From NCBI GenBank assembly GCA_963965975.1, contig OZ014412.1:16056249-16120248 (forward strand): 64,000 nt of DNA, given 5' to 3'. Below the pieces are notes generated by a model. The model ran no database searches. It saw only the letters and a program-made list of their open reading frames with translations, and was not told where the DNA came from. This DNA comes from Xestospongia bergquistia (taxonomy: Eukaryota; Porifera; Demospongiae; Haplosclerida; Petrosiidae). Shown piece by piece: positions 11,521 to 22,617 of this stretch. Each line of letters starts with the position of its first letter. Positions within the stretch are counted from its first letter, which is position 1. Made by a program: the position numbers and the translations under genes.

Positions 11521-11690
11521 TAACTAAATGAGGGAATGCTCTTGCAAATAGGGACTTCAGGGCATCAAGACAGTCGTCAATAGACTCTTTAGGTTTCTAT
11601 ACTCTCTCGTAAAAGAGAGTAGCCAGTACTGCCTCAATATGAATGGGTGTAAATCTTTCCAACAAAGCTAGCTTATTGTTTAAAGTGTCG
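11440..11690 (-). pseudogene. Retrotransposon gag fragment
   Basis: The minus strand reads PKESIDDCLDALKSLFARAF, then RQNETMLIQKFISGL. This is the pattern of the Retrotrans_gag capsid domain (ES-D-Y/C...L..L...A.P, then a QFISGL helix). TAG interrupts before PKES and another TAG follows FISGLQ. The 3' part of the same fragment is repeated near 6470-6556 at the edge of copy 1. It is a fossil insertion inside the composite element, unrelated to the Gmr1-like gag at the left edge. Confidence 0.55.
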
Positions 11691-12405
11691 TGAGTATTGT
11701 CTTCATCTCGCCAACATACTTTAATGTTTGTGTTTATCATTTTTGACTTTGCTTTCTTCTGTTTATGTATTGTTTATTTTAGTTAGTTATAGTTATTTAG
11801 CTAAAACCAAAAAACTCCTAACTGAAAGTATTTTATTTTAGTTAAACTAAAACAACACTAGAACATATCCAATCAGGTATTTCAGTACTTGAATTGAAAC
11901 ATAGTTATTCTGAAAACAATGAAAATTTCAGGCCTACAATAAATCTCACAGCTAATTCTCATCATTCCAAACAACCTAGATTTTTCTTGAGAAAGAAAAA
12001 GAAGGGAACAACAAGAAAACATTGGGCAAAGCTAACTGACTAAAACTGTAGTTCTTCAATAACTAACAATAACTAACTAAAACAGTTTCTTGTACTAATT
12101 ACAGCAATATTGAGATGACAACATAACCTGTCAAAATTGTCAATAACAATGCAATTCACACCTCTAGTTTTGAGTTAGCATTTGTTTTTGTTTAATAATC
12201 TTGCCAATTATAGTTAGTATTTCTTCTTGTCTACCAATTCCTTTTTGGTTATATCTCCTCATCTTGTAGCATGGTATTGTATTGTATAGTGGTTTTCCAT
12301 GATCCTTCTATATATAGCATGTTCTCGTTGTGCTTGATCTCTCTTCTCATACACTTTGTTTGTTGGGAGTTACATACATCGATTTCTCCTTTACATCCTA
12401 ACTCA

Positions 12406-12584
12406 TTTTGTTTCACTCCATACATACGCTGCCTGTAACAGTCCATTTCTTGGCGTTTTGCTTACATTTTGTTTCACTGCATACATACGCTGCCTGTAAC
12501 AGTCCATTTCTTGGCGTTTTGCTTACATTTTGTTTCACTGCATACATACGCTGCCTGTAACAGTCCATTTCTTGGCATTTTGCA
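12406..12584. repeat. 61-bp tandem repeat, about three copies
   Basis: The motif CATACATACGCTGCCTGTAA, followed by CAGTCCATTTCTTGGC, recurs with a period of 61 bp. The first copy is slightly diverged and the last is cut off. No gene is visible around it. Confidence 0.9.
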
Positions 12585-12589
12585 TATTA

Positions 12590-13000
12590 ATGTTTTTTTT
12601 TCAAGAAATGATTGATTCTTGCAGTTGTAACAATTGCAGACATCCACAAACCCCTCCATTCTTACATGCATGTATGCAAATGGGAAATGACAGTACTAGT
12701 ACACATCAACCACTTATTATTTTTTTATTTTATTTTTTCATTTTTCTCCTTTTTTATTTTTTATTTTTATATAGCATCATTGTTTCTCAATACTTCATTT
12801 TTTATTCATTTTCCTTTTGTATTCTCCTTTTCTAAAATTTTTAGCATCATCATTTTTTCCTTTATTTATTTATTTAGCATCATTGTTTCTCAATACTTCA
12901 TTTTTTATACTTTTTTTTTAATTTTTAGCGTCCACTTTCCTTTTATTTTACTTTTTTAGCGTCATCTTCTTCCCTCATACTTTCTTTTTTTCATTTTTTT
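12590..13000. repeat. T-rich low-complexity tract
   Basis: Long runs of T with interspersed A and C, including a repeated ATAGCATCATTGTTTCTCAA-like motif (also TTTAGCATCATTGTTTCTC). Apparent ORFs here are Phe/Ile-rich by composition only. Confidence 0.8.
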
Positions 13001-13283
13001 TGATTTTGTGGTTGATGGTATTGTAATTATTGAGTGTCGAGTTGCTAAGGTATTAATAGAAGTTGCTTGAAGAGTGTCGATGATCTGCAAGGGTGACCTG
13101 ACAGCTGTGTTTCTCCCCTTCCACTGATTAATTCAGAAGAAAGATAAAAACAGGTAAATGAAATGATTATTACTATTCCAAAACCATGTATACACTTAAT
13201 ATTTCTCAAGACCATCAATTTTTTGCTTTATTTAGGTTCAGCATCATCAAAAGTGTGCGAGCATGATATTTTCATTTCTCCTG

Positions 13284-13350
13284 CCATTCTCTCTGTTCCG
13301 CTCCCATTCTCTCTGTTCCGCTCCCATTCTCTCTGTTCCGCTCCCATTCT
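13284..13350. repeat. 20-bp tandem repeat (about 3.3 copies)
   Basis: CCATTCTCTCTGTTCCGCTC is repeated head to tail without change. The surrounding 13001-14025 holds no gene I can support. Confidence 0.9.
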
Positions 13351-14025
13351 TTTCCCTATTCTTCTGCGTTTGGTCCTGCTGGTCTCGTAATTCCTTATTC
13401 TCTTCATTGTTCCTACCAGTGTCCTCATTGTAAGTTTACTGTCTACATTTATTTGTGTTTAGTTTGTGCTATGCTAAATACATCTGTAAGTAAACGTTAA
13501 TATTAAATAAGTAATTTTAGGTCATTTGTGTTTTTTCATAAAATTACAAGTCTAAAACATAAAATGAGTGTTTCTGTCTGTTATATAGACTACAAGTACA
13601 TTTATTGGAGTATTGCTTAATTTCAATATTAAATGTAGTTTTGTCTAAAATATCTTTATTAGTTCCAACGCTATAGTACTTTACAATGACACTTCATATT
13701 CAGCGTTGAAACCACTATATGTTTTATGTAATTAGTATTGTTTTTATGTTTTGTTTTCTTTACTGTTTCATACAAAATTTCTGCACAACTCTTATCCTCG
13801 AGAGTCAGATCATGCCTAACTAGTACTTTCAATTTAGTACAAATCTGCATGGAAACCTGTTATACAAACATTTCTATATTCATACCAATAAATTTATGTT
13901 TATTCTAGATTGCCAGCCTCTGTGTTCCTGTACTACTTTAGCCGCTTCTTTTTTCTGTCCTTTCTAAATCTTCTATTTCCACCAACCCTCCACTCTGTTG
14001 TTTTCTTCTTAAATAAGGTATGTGT

Positions 14026-14870
14026 GTTATTGTGTAGTTGTAATTAGTATATGATTATAAAAGGGGCCCCTAATTAAAATTTCAAAATTATAAAAAAAAA
14101 ATAAATAAAATTCCATATACCAAAAAAATTAAGTGTAAGTTTTTTCTTTTCTATACTTCTAAGGTCTTCTTTTACTTAGTTATTTAGTGTCTGTGTGTGT
14201 GGTGTAGTTGTAATTAGTGTATGATTATAAAAGGGGCCCCTAATTAAAATTTCAAAATTATAAAAAAAAATAAATAAAATTCCATATACCAAAAAAATTA
14301 AGTGTAAGTTTTTTCTTTTCTATACTTCTAAGGTCTTTTTTTACTTAGTTATTTAGTGTCTGTGTGTGTGGTGTAGTTGTAATTAGTGTATGATTATAAA
14401 AGGGGCCCCTAATTAAAATTTTAAAATTATAAAAAAAATAAATAAAATCCCATATACCAAAAAAATTAAGTGTAAGTTTTTTCTTTTCTATACTTCTAAG
14501 GTCTTCTTTTACTTAGTTATTTAGTGTCTGTGTGTGTGGTGTAGTTGTAATTAGTGTATGATTATAAAAAGGGCCCCTAATTAAAATTTCAAAATTATAA
14601 AAAAAATAAATAAAATCCCATATACCAAAAAAATTAAGTGTAAGTTTTTTCTTTTCTATACTTCTAAGGTCTTCTTTTACTTAGTTATTTAGTGTCTGTG
14701 TGTGTGGTGTAGTTGTAATTAGTGTATGATTATAAAAAGGGCCCCTAATTAAAATTTCAAAATTATAAAAAAAAATAAATAAAATCCCATATACCAAAAA
14801 AATTAAGTGTAAGTTTTTTCTTTTCTATACTTCTTTTACTTAGTTATTTAGTGTCTGTGTGTGTGTGTGT
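14026..14870. repeat. 169-bp tandem repeat, five copies
   Basis: Each unit contains GTAGTTGTAATTAGTGTATG, a GGGGCCCC-type palindrome (AAAAGGGGCCCCTAATTAAA), a long A-rich run and a TGTGTGTG tract. Spacing is about 169 bp. The units are nearly identical, so amplification was recent. Two diverged units recur at about 18885-19130. Confidence 0.9.
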
Positions 14871-15048
14871 GGTCCCTATAGTTTCATTTAAAAAATGTTG
14901 AATTTAAAATTATATTTGCGTTTAAAAAATCATTGTGTCCACAAATCACCAACCCCTGACAAAGGATGTGTGTCTGTGTGTGTTTGTGGCCCTATATTTT
15001 GCATTCAAAATTTTGCATTTAAAATTATACTTTCCATTTAGTTTTTTT

Positions 15049-15637
15049 AAATCCTATGAAAGGTCCCTGAGTCAGGGACCTTTCATAGGATTTAAAAAAA
15101 TTATGTCCACAAATTGGATGTATGTGTGCGTCTGTGGCTCCTATGTTTTGCATTTAAAATCCTATGAAAGGTCCCTGAGTCAGGGACCTTTCATAGGATT
15201 TAAAAAAATTATGTCCACAAATTGGATGTATGTGTGCGTCTGTGGCTCCTATGTTTTGCATTTAAAATCCTATGAAAGGTCCCTGAGTCAGGGACCTTTC
15301 ATAGGATTTAAAAAAATTATGTCCACAAATTGGATGTATGTGTGCGTCTGTGGCTCCTATGTTTTGCATTTAAAATCCTATGAAAGGTCCCTGAGTCAGG
15401 GACCTTTCATAGGATTTAAAAAATTATGTCCACAAATTGGATGTATGTGTGCGTCTGTGGCTCCTATGTTTTGCATTTAAAATCCTATGAAAGGTCCCTG
15501 AGTCAGGGACCTTTCATAGGATTTAAAAAAATTATGTCCACAAATTGGATGTATGTGTGCGTCTGTGGCTCCTATGTTTTGCATTTAAAATCCTATGAAA
15601 GGTCCCTGAGTCAGGGACCTTTCATAGGATTTAAAGA
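15049..15637. repeat. 108-bp repeat with six perfect 45-bp palindromes centred on TGAGTCA
   Basis: Six palindromes have centres at 15071, 15179, 15287, 15395, 15502 and 15610. Each has 22-nt arms that pair exactly around one central G (core GGTCCCTGAGTCAGGGACC). Spacers carry GTCCACAAATTGGATGTATG. The long plus-strand ORFs across the block arise from the repeat and are not considered genes. Confidence 0.95.
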
Positions 15638-15642
15638 ATTTT

Positions 15643-16114
15643 GTGTCCAACAAAGGAGAAATCGGAGACAGTGGAGTTGCTTAACCAAGCCTTGTCTTCT
15701 TTCGTCTTGTTCCTTCTTCATTTGGATGTTTAACTGTTCACTTATAGGTGCAATCTGATTTGCCACTTCAGAATATTGTCTTCATGAGCATTACTACAGC
15801 AAGCACTGTCTTGAAATGTTTCTAAAGCTTTTCTCCAATTGTTAAAACACATCTTTGAGAATGTTGACCCTGCTTTAGAACTGAATGTCTACAATCCTAC
15901 TATAGAAGCAAAATGCATTCTTCCTACTTGTGCACAGAGTTAACCAAGGGTAAGTCTTATACCACTTCTTCACAAAATATCTTCCATTGTTAACCATGCC
16001 TGAAAGTATAACTTTATTTGTAGGTTGATAGGCTTTTGTCTTGTCTATACAGCATGAAGAAAAGCACTCTGACATTGTCTTGGCCTGACGAGGATCAAGG
16101 CTGATCACAATCAT
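15643..16114 (-). pseudogene. hAT transposase N-terminus with TTF-type zinc finger (fossil)
   Basis: The minus-strand ORF at 15875-16114 ends in KKWYKTYPWLTLCTSRKNAF, then CFYSR. This is the TTF-type zinc finger signature (W..YPWL......AFCF.C) found at the N-terminus of many hAT transposases, with the last Cys replaced by Ser. After a stop, another frame gives FNNWRKALETFQDSACC and RRQGLVKQLHCLRFLL, matching the next segment of the same family. The fossil is cut off where the palindrome array begins. It is inactive. Confidence 0.7.
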
Positions 16115-16133
16115 GACTAACAGTACTAACTTG

Positions 16134-16310
16134 TGTCCTATGTGCTTAAAAGTGCTTATAAAGTATTTTAAAGCACTGATGCTATAAAGTGCTTAAGCAC
16201 AAGCACAAGTGTAAATGCTTATACATAATATATGCTTGCCAAAAATTGTGCTTAAAGTGCTTTGAAGCACAAGCGCTCAAGTGCTTGCCCAATGTCTGTC
16301 CCTGACAGGA
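16134..16310. repeat. AGTGCTT/AAGCACT-rich interspersed repeat, copy 1
   Basis: Many alternating AAGTGCTT and AAGCACTT words, so the segment can fold on itself. It ends in GTCTGTCCCTGACAG. Related copies lie at about 19203-19370 and 19790-19955. It is probably a short foldback MITE, but ends and target duplication were not resolved. Confidence 0.6.
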
Positions 16311-16411
16311 TTTGAAAAAATATTTGAATATATTTTACTAATTAAAATATTTATTAATTAATCATTGGTTCTTTCATTTGTTGTTTATCATTGTCTTTAC
16401 TTTATTTTGTT

Positions 16412-17075
16412 GTGGGTGCTGTAAAAGAACAGCATTTAGTTGCTGATACAGCCCACCTGGAAAAATCAACAGTTCACTAAAATTTTATTAACTTGATTAA
16501 TACTTCAACTTCTTGTACAGAATCAACTGCTGGATGTGAATGCAAAGACCTTTAGAAAATCATGTTGTGTATACTCCATCTAACAAGATTCAAAAAGTGT
16601 GTTGCAGATTCAATCAACGCTATAGCACTCATTGTTGTTGTGGTCCATTTTGAGCTAAATAATGTAAATTCACTTGATCATTAATTAATTAGATCAAATG
16701 AAAAAGAAAATTCGATCAAAATGTTTTTATGCTGCTTGTGTTATTAAAAACTAGAATAATTTGCCCACATAAGCCAACAAAACTTGCTATGGCATTAAAA
16801 TTTCTGATCATACCAAAAACAAGTCACCATCATCACAGAGATATAAAAAATACAGTCCAAAACTTAATTGACTTTATCAGTCTAGTGGACAATTCTTTTT
16901 CAAAGATTTATAACACACATGAAATATATCATTGAAATTTTATCTATCTATAGAAATATTCAAATCTACAAACTATTATTCTTTTTATGAGAAAAGTGAA
17001 GGTGCAAAACATGTTTGTGTTTCCTGCATGGAAAAGGTTAATAATTAAAAAGTTAAGATCTGATCAACTCGGACG
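16412..17075. repeat. Unclassified interspersed repeat family, copy A
   Basis: The segment begins with a hairpin-capable motif, GTGGGTGCTGTA...TACAGCCCAC, around an inner GCTGTAAAAGAACAGC. The same head recurs at about 17520, 19390 and 19980. The tail ACCAAAAACAAGTCACCATC and AAGATCTGATCAACTC recurs near 18610-18880. No protein is encoded. Confidence 0.65.
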
Positions 17076-17517
17076 ATAAGCCTTACGTGCTTTTAGGCTC
17101 TGTCAGTTTACTGATAAATGACTAACTGCAGTGGATAGGTACTCCACTAAAAGTGAAAGTTTGAATACAAAATCCTCCTCTTTTGACTTCTTTGCCAAGT
17201 ATAGAATGCTGTATTTCAAGATGTATTTGAATTTCCAGTATGCAAATGTCAGCTCTAACTGCAGTGCTATAAAATACTCATTAAGTCACGAAGAGAGAGA
17301 TCTCTATTACCTCTTTTAGAACATTGTAAGTATGCAGTACACAATCTGAATCCACTGTATATGCAGGAATTCTTAAAATACACTCAGGAAGTCACATAAA
17401 AAAATAGCAACATATATATAAGAACTAATTTTCTGAAAAAGCCCCTGTAATTATAATGGAGCTATCTGTAATTATAATGGAGCTATCATATGGAACTCAC
17501 AACTTTTAACTTTATTG

Positions 17518-18880
17518 TTGTGGGTGCTGTGGAATAACAGCATTTAGTTGCTGATACAGCAGCCCACTTGGAAAAAAAATTACTTCGTGTACACGATCAA
17601 CAATTTGATCACTGGATGTGAATGCAAAGTCTAGCCGTTGAAAATCTCAGTTGTGTATATACTCCTGTACTCCTGCACTCCATCTAACAAAGTGTATTGT
17701 AGATTCCTCAAAAGCCAAAAAGCAAGAGAGAACCGCTTGCAACACTCAGTCAATGGTTATTGCTTTCATTATTGTTCTTTGAGCTAAAATTAAATGAATT
17801 TCTTCAAATTCACTTAAACTTTCACTGGACAATCATTTCATCTGATGAGAAGAAAATGAAAATGTTTCTATGGTACTTGTGTTAAAAACAATTAAAGACT
17901 ACAATAATTTGCCCACATAAGCCTGCCAAACTTGAATGCTTTGCCATTGCACAAATACAAAATATTCCATGTATTATGGGATTTTTTCATTTTGAGTTCG
18001 TACGAGTGCATAAGGTGTGTGCACTCGTCAATATTAAAAAATACAAAAGTTTACTGTTACAATGTCTCTGTATTGTTATCCTGAACTGACTCGGGGATTA
18101 CCAGATCATAGGTCGACCCACAAGCTATTGCACTGGCTAATAAAATATCCATGCAGTTAGACATGAGTCAGCAAATAGAAAGAGAGCCTTATATAGCTCA
18201 GAGCTTTGTAGTAGTTTACATATAGTGATACTGCTCTGCTTTTCAAGAAAGTTAAAGACATCAAATAAGTACAAGTACTGAAATATGGAAGAGAACTGTA
18301 GTAAAGATGACAATCTAGATTAAGTATCGACATTCATCATGGAAGATTATAAATTTGTACACCACTTCCAAATGTGAAAAATTGCTTACACAAGTAATTA
18401 AAAAAAAAGAAATATTTTATAATCACAAACAATCCCAGTATACAGTATGTAATTACTTCAAAATGAACTGACGACATATAGGGTGTTGTCATAATTACCA
18501 CACCCTCGAACGATGGCCCATTTTTGATTATAATAAAAATTGTAAACTCAACATTCAGCATACTACCACATGGGATTGACCCTCTCAAAGTCTGTATGAT
18601 CTAAGATTTCTAATCATACCAAAAACAAGTCACCATCATCTCAGAGATATAAAAAATACAATCCAAAACTTAATGATTTTATCTCGTCTAATGGACAATT
18701 CACTTTTGAAAGATTCATAACACACATGGAATATATCATTGAAATTTCATCTATAAATTTATAGAACTATTCAAATCTCGAAACTATTTTTCTTTTATGA
18801 GAAAAATGAAGGTGGAAAGCATGTTTGTGTTTCCTGCATGGAAAAGGTTAATAATTAAAAAGTCAAGATCTGATCAACTC
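17518..18880. repeat. Unclassified interspersed repeat family, copy B (long form)
   Basis: It starts with the same hairpin-type head as copy A and continues through a section (about 17990-18600) that reappears at about 20490-21080 in copy D, including TCATAATTACCACACCCTCG. The small ORFs are not conserved between copies. Confidence 0.65.
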
Positions 18881-18884
18881 AGAT

Positions 18885-19130
18885 GTAGTTGCAATTACTA
18901 TATTATTGTGAAAGGGGCCCCTAATTAAAATTTCAAAAGCATAAAAAATTTTAAAAAATAAAATTCTATGTACAAAAAAATTAAATGTAATTTTTTTCTT
19001 TTCTATATTTCTTAGGTCTTGTAGTTAGTGTGTGTCTGTGTGTGTGTCTGTGTGTAGTGTAGTTGTAATTAGTATATGATTGTGAAAGGGGCCCCTAATT
19101 AAAATTTCAAAATATAAAAAGTTTAAAAAA
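18885..19130. repeat. Two diverged units of the 169-bp repeat
   Basis: AAAGGGGCCCCTAATTAAAA and the TGTGTGTG tract recur here, about 4 kb from the main 169-bp array and more diverged than its members. Confidence 0.75.
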
Positions 19131-19189
19131 ATTAGACCATTCAGCTCCCCTTCCTATCATTAATATATGTGCTAAGTACATTTACTAGC

Positions 19190-20350
19190 AGCCTATTTGT
19201 TAAAAGTGCTTATAAAGTACTTTAAAGCACTAAACCTATAATGTGATTAAGCACAGGCATAAATGCTTATACATAACAAATGCTTGTAAGCACATCCAAG
19301 CACTCCAAAAAATGTGCTTAAGCACAAGCACTCAAGTGCTTTCCCCATGTCTGTCCCTGACAGAATTTGAAAAAAATATGTGAATACATTTTATGCTGTA
19401 AAAGAACAGCATTTAGTTGGTGATACAGCCCACCAGGAAAACTTAAAACTCAAGGTGTTCACTCAACTTACTCAAGTTTTATTAACTTGATTAATAGTTG
19501 AACTTCTACTGCTGGATGTAAATGCAAAGAGCTGTTGAAAATCATGTTGTGTATACTCCATCTAACAAGATTCAAACAGTGTACTGCAAATTCAATCAAT
19601 GCTATAGCACTCATTATCATCGTGGTCCTTTTTGAGCTAAAATTATGTAAATTCACTGAAACTTGATTAAATTAATGACATCAAATGAAAAAAAAAAATT
19701 CGATCAAATGTTTTTATGCTGTTTGTGTTATTAAAAATTAGAATAATTTGCCCACGTAAGTCCACAATTTACTTGCAGCCTATTTGTTAAAAGTGCTTAT
19801 AAAGTACTTTAAAGCACTAAACCTATAATGTGATTAAGCACAAGCATAAATGCTTATACGTAACAAATGCTTGTAAGCACCTCCAAGTACTCCAAAAAAT
19901 GTGCTTAAGCACAAGCACTCAAGTGCTTTCCCCATGTCTGTCCCTGACAGAATTTGAAAAAAATATGTGAATACATTTTATGCTGTAAAAGAACAGCATT
20001 TAGTTGGTGATACTGCCCACCCGGAAAACTTAAAACTCAAGGTGTTCACTCAACTTACTCAAGTTTTATTAACTTGATTAATAGTTGAACTTCTACTGCT
20101 GGATGTAAATGCAAAGAGCTGTTGAAAATCATGTTGTGTATACTCCATCTAACAAGATTCAAAAAGTGTACTGCAAATTCAATCAATGCTATAGCACTCA
20201 TTATCATCGTGGTCCTTTTTGAGCTAAAATTATGTAAATTCACTGAAACTTGATTACATCAAAATAATGACATCAAATGAAAAAGAAAATTTCGATCAAA
20301 ATGTTTTTATGGTGTTTGTGTTACTAAAAATTAGAATAATTTGCCCACGT
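19190..20350. repeat. 587-bp tandem duplication (copies C and D heads)
   Basis: Two near-identical units start near 19190 and 19777. Each holds an AGTGCTT-rich segment followed by the hairpin-type head of the family at 16412. Matching short ORFs at 19468 and 20055 confirm the offset of 587 bp and are not considered genes. Copy D continues to about 21130. Confidence 0.85.
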
Positions 20351-21162
20351 AAGTCCACAATACTTGCTATGGTATGAAAATTTTACATGTAAAAATATTT
20401 TATTTCAATTAAACAAGAAACATTATCGAATGTTTTGCCATTGCAGAAATATAAAATACTACATGTATTCTGTGATTTTTTTCATTTTGAGTTCATACGA
20501 GTGCATAAGGTATTTAAAAAAAATACAAATGTTTACTGTAACAATGTCTCTATATTGCTACCCTGAACTGACTCAGGAATTACCAGATCATATGTCGACC
20601 CATAAGCTATTGCACTGGCTAATAGAGTATCCAGTTAGGCAGCAAATAAGAGAGCCTTATATAGCTCAGAGCTTTGTGGTAGTTTACATATAGTGATACT
20701 GCTCTGCTTTACAAGAAAGTTAAAGACATCAAATAAGTACAAGTACTGAAATATGGAAGAGAACTGTAGTGAAGATGACTAGATCAAGTATCGACATTCA
20801 TCATTGAAGATTATAAATTTGTACACCCCTTCCAAATATGAAAAATTGCTTACACGAGTAATTAAAAAAAAGAAATATTTTATAATCACAAACAATCCCA
20901 GTATACATTATGTAATTGCTTCAAAGTGAACTGACGACATATAGGGTGTTGTCATAATTACCACACCCTCGAACGGTGGCCCATTTCTGATTATAATAAA
21001 AATTATAAACTCAACATTCAGCATACTACCACATGGGATTGACCCTCTCAAAGTCTGCATGATCTAGGCTTTCTAATCATACCAAAAAGAAGTCACCATC
21101 ATCTCAGAGATATAAAAAAATACAATCCAAAACTTAATTTTATCTCATCTAATGGAAAGCAT

Positions 21163-21221
21163 TGTGATAAGACCTTTCAACACAATCCAGTCTATCAAGA
21201 CACGTTAAAGCTGTTCATGAG
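21163..21221 (+). pseudogene. Possible C2H2 zinc finger remnant
   Basis: HCDKTFQHN, followed after a one-base shift by QSSLSRHVKAVHE, resembles the second half of a C2H2 finger. The first Cys of the pair is missing. Nothing else of a zinc finger gene is seen nearby, so this is weak. 21222-21607 holds nothing I can support. Confidence 0.3.
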
Positions 21222-21607
21222 GTAGACAGTGGCTCAGTCTTTGATATGATCATATTATGTACTAACTGCACTATATATGACGCATGACAAAATAATTTTG
21301 ATGGGTCAGCTAAGTAGGGAAGGATGAGGTGACACACAGTGAATTTTCAGTATCTTTTTTTTTTTACCGCATGGTGTACAGAAACACCTGCCAGCAAACT
21401 TGGACTGGAACTAGAACTCAGTAAATTTCTAAGTCAGTGACTTAAGAATTTCATCTATCATTTTCATATTCATTAGATTTCTGAATCGAAAGGATCTGAT
21501 ATCTCACCTAAATAGTTCTCATAATAAGAATATTGTGTTGGAAGAGCATAATTTTGAAAGTTTTTCTCTATTTCTTGATTGGAAACTTGCTGAAGAGGAA
21601 AAAAGAT

Positions 21608-22489
21608 GCATTTGGACCATTAAAGTCTTCATGGAGGCAGGTAGTTTTTAGTGGATAATCCGGGCAAGGTAGTCACAAGATTCACCTTTTCAAAACTATT
21701 TAGTGAGGCATGGGCATGTGCGATGATGATGAAAAATATTCAAGCTGGATTCAAATATACAGGAATCTACCCCTTGAACAGGGATGCTATTGTTCCATCA
21801 AGAAAAGATGCCACAAGCACACTTGCACAGCGCACAGGACTGAAATTTATACCACTATATAGCCCTGCACGATGATACAGGCCTCCCATTACTCAAGAAG
21901 CTGTATTCACAGAAGAGGAAGAATCAAGATTTCAAAAAAGGTTTCAAGAAGGTTATGATATTACTTCTGATGATTGTTATAACCAATGGAAAAAAAAGCA
22001 TCAATCAAGTAATGATGGTAGTGGATTCGTTGATCAAGAGCTTGATTTGAGTTGCCAATTCTCCCACAATGACACAGTTGCTAATGATGCCAACACTCGT
22101 ATGTTTTATCAATACCCACATTACCCACCAGATTCTAGATACCCATATTACCCACAAGACACTCTTCCATATTTTCCATTTTTTGTGCCAGCATTTGATC
22201 CTCGTTTTCAAAGTTGTCCTTCCACTGCAAGTGCTGAAAGTAATACATATCCTTTTGTCTGTCATCCTCCTGAACAACCTTTGCAATCTGCAGTTCTTCA
22301 AAAATCATCCATTTTTTCAAAGATTTTAGAAGAAGAAAGATCATTACCCTTTTGTAAGCTTCCAGTTATACCACAAAAGAAGTCTGGAAAAGTCTTAACA
22401 AGTGCAGAGAATCGTATGGCAATTGAAGAAAAAGAGAAAAGGAAATTAGAAGAAATGAGAAGGAAGGAAGAAAAAAAAAGAAAAAAGAA
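21608..22489 (+). pseudogene. pogo/Tigger-type transposase C-terminal part, first exon of a spliced PHD-finger gene
   Basis: AFGPLKSSWRQVV (from 21608) is followed, after a frame change near 21645, by NPGKVVTRFTFSKLFSEAW and GFKYTGIYPLNRDAI. This is the conserved end of DDE_1 transposases of the pogo/Tigger/Jerky group. The DDE core upstream is absent. A single TGA at 21873-21875 interrupts the frame, which then stays open for about 205 more codons: an acidic stretch, a Tyr/Pro-rich stretch (PHYPPDSRYPYYPQ), and a very basic Lys/Glu end. It ends at a GTAAGT donor (exon end 22489, phase 2), which beats the adjacent TAA because the downstream exons continue in phase. Confidence 0.7.
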
Positions 22490-22617
22490 GTAAGTATATA
22501 CATAGATACTGCAACTTACACATTCTTACTTTGATTAGATCAAGCTAGGATAGCTCAGTTAAAAAAAAGTGAGAATGACATACCCAAATTTTGATTCCTC
22601 AATATTGTTATAGAAAG

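Larger units (their letters stand above)
3894..12204. mobile_element. Composite foldback element with inverted ends
   Basis: The left end (about 3894-3950) and right end (about 12150-12204) are inverted copies of one another, sharing AAGATTATTAAAC and the neighbouring ATGCTAACTCAAAACTAGAG. Further inside, 4279-4330 pairs with about 12080-12130, and 4650-4940 pairs with about 11790-12000. The interior holds two direct copies of a hAT-derived unit 4976 bp apart and a 58-bp repeat array between them. The left arm has about 330 bp (3952-4278) that the right arm lacks. No convincing target-site duplication was seen at the outer ends, so it may be a nested composite or a duplication product rather than one mobile unit. 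Confidence 0.6.

Noticed and set aside
12530-12959. Phe/Ile-rich hydrophobic ORFs that look like membrane proteins
   Set aside because: They lie in T-rich low-complexity DNA, which gives Phe codons by composition.
14935-15758. Long plus-strand ORFs with repeated YVCVCGSYVLHL peptide
   Set aside because: They only translate the 108-bp palindromic repeat. Palindrome symmetry explains the absence of stops.
20364-20693. 109-residue plus-strand ORF
   Set aside because: Not preserved in the homologous copy near 17.9-18.2 kb, and composition is that of AT-rich repeat.
22047-22344. Overlapping ORFs on both strands in the pogo tail
   Set aside because: The plus-strand frame continuous with the pogo motif explains the region; the others are shadows.
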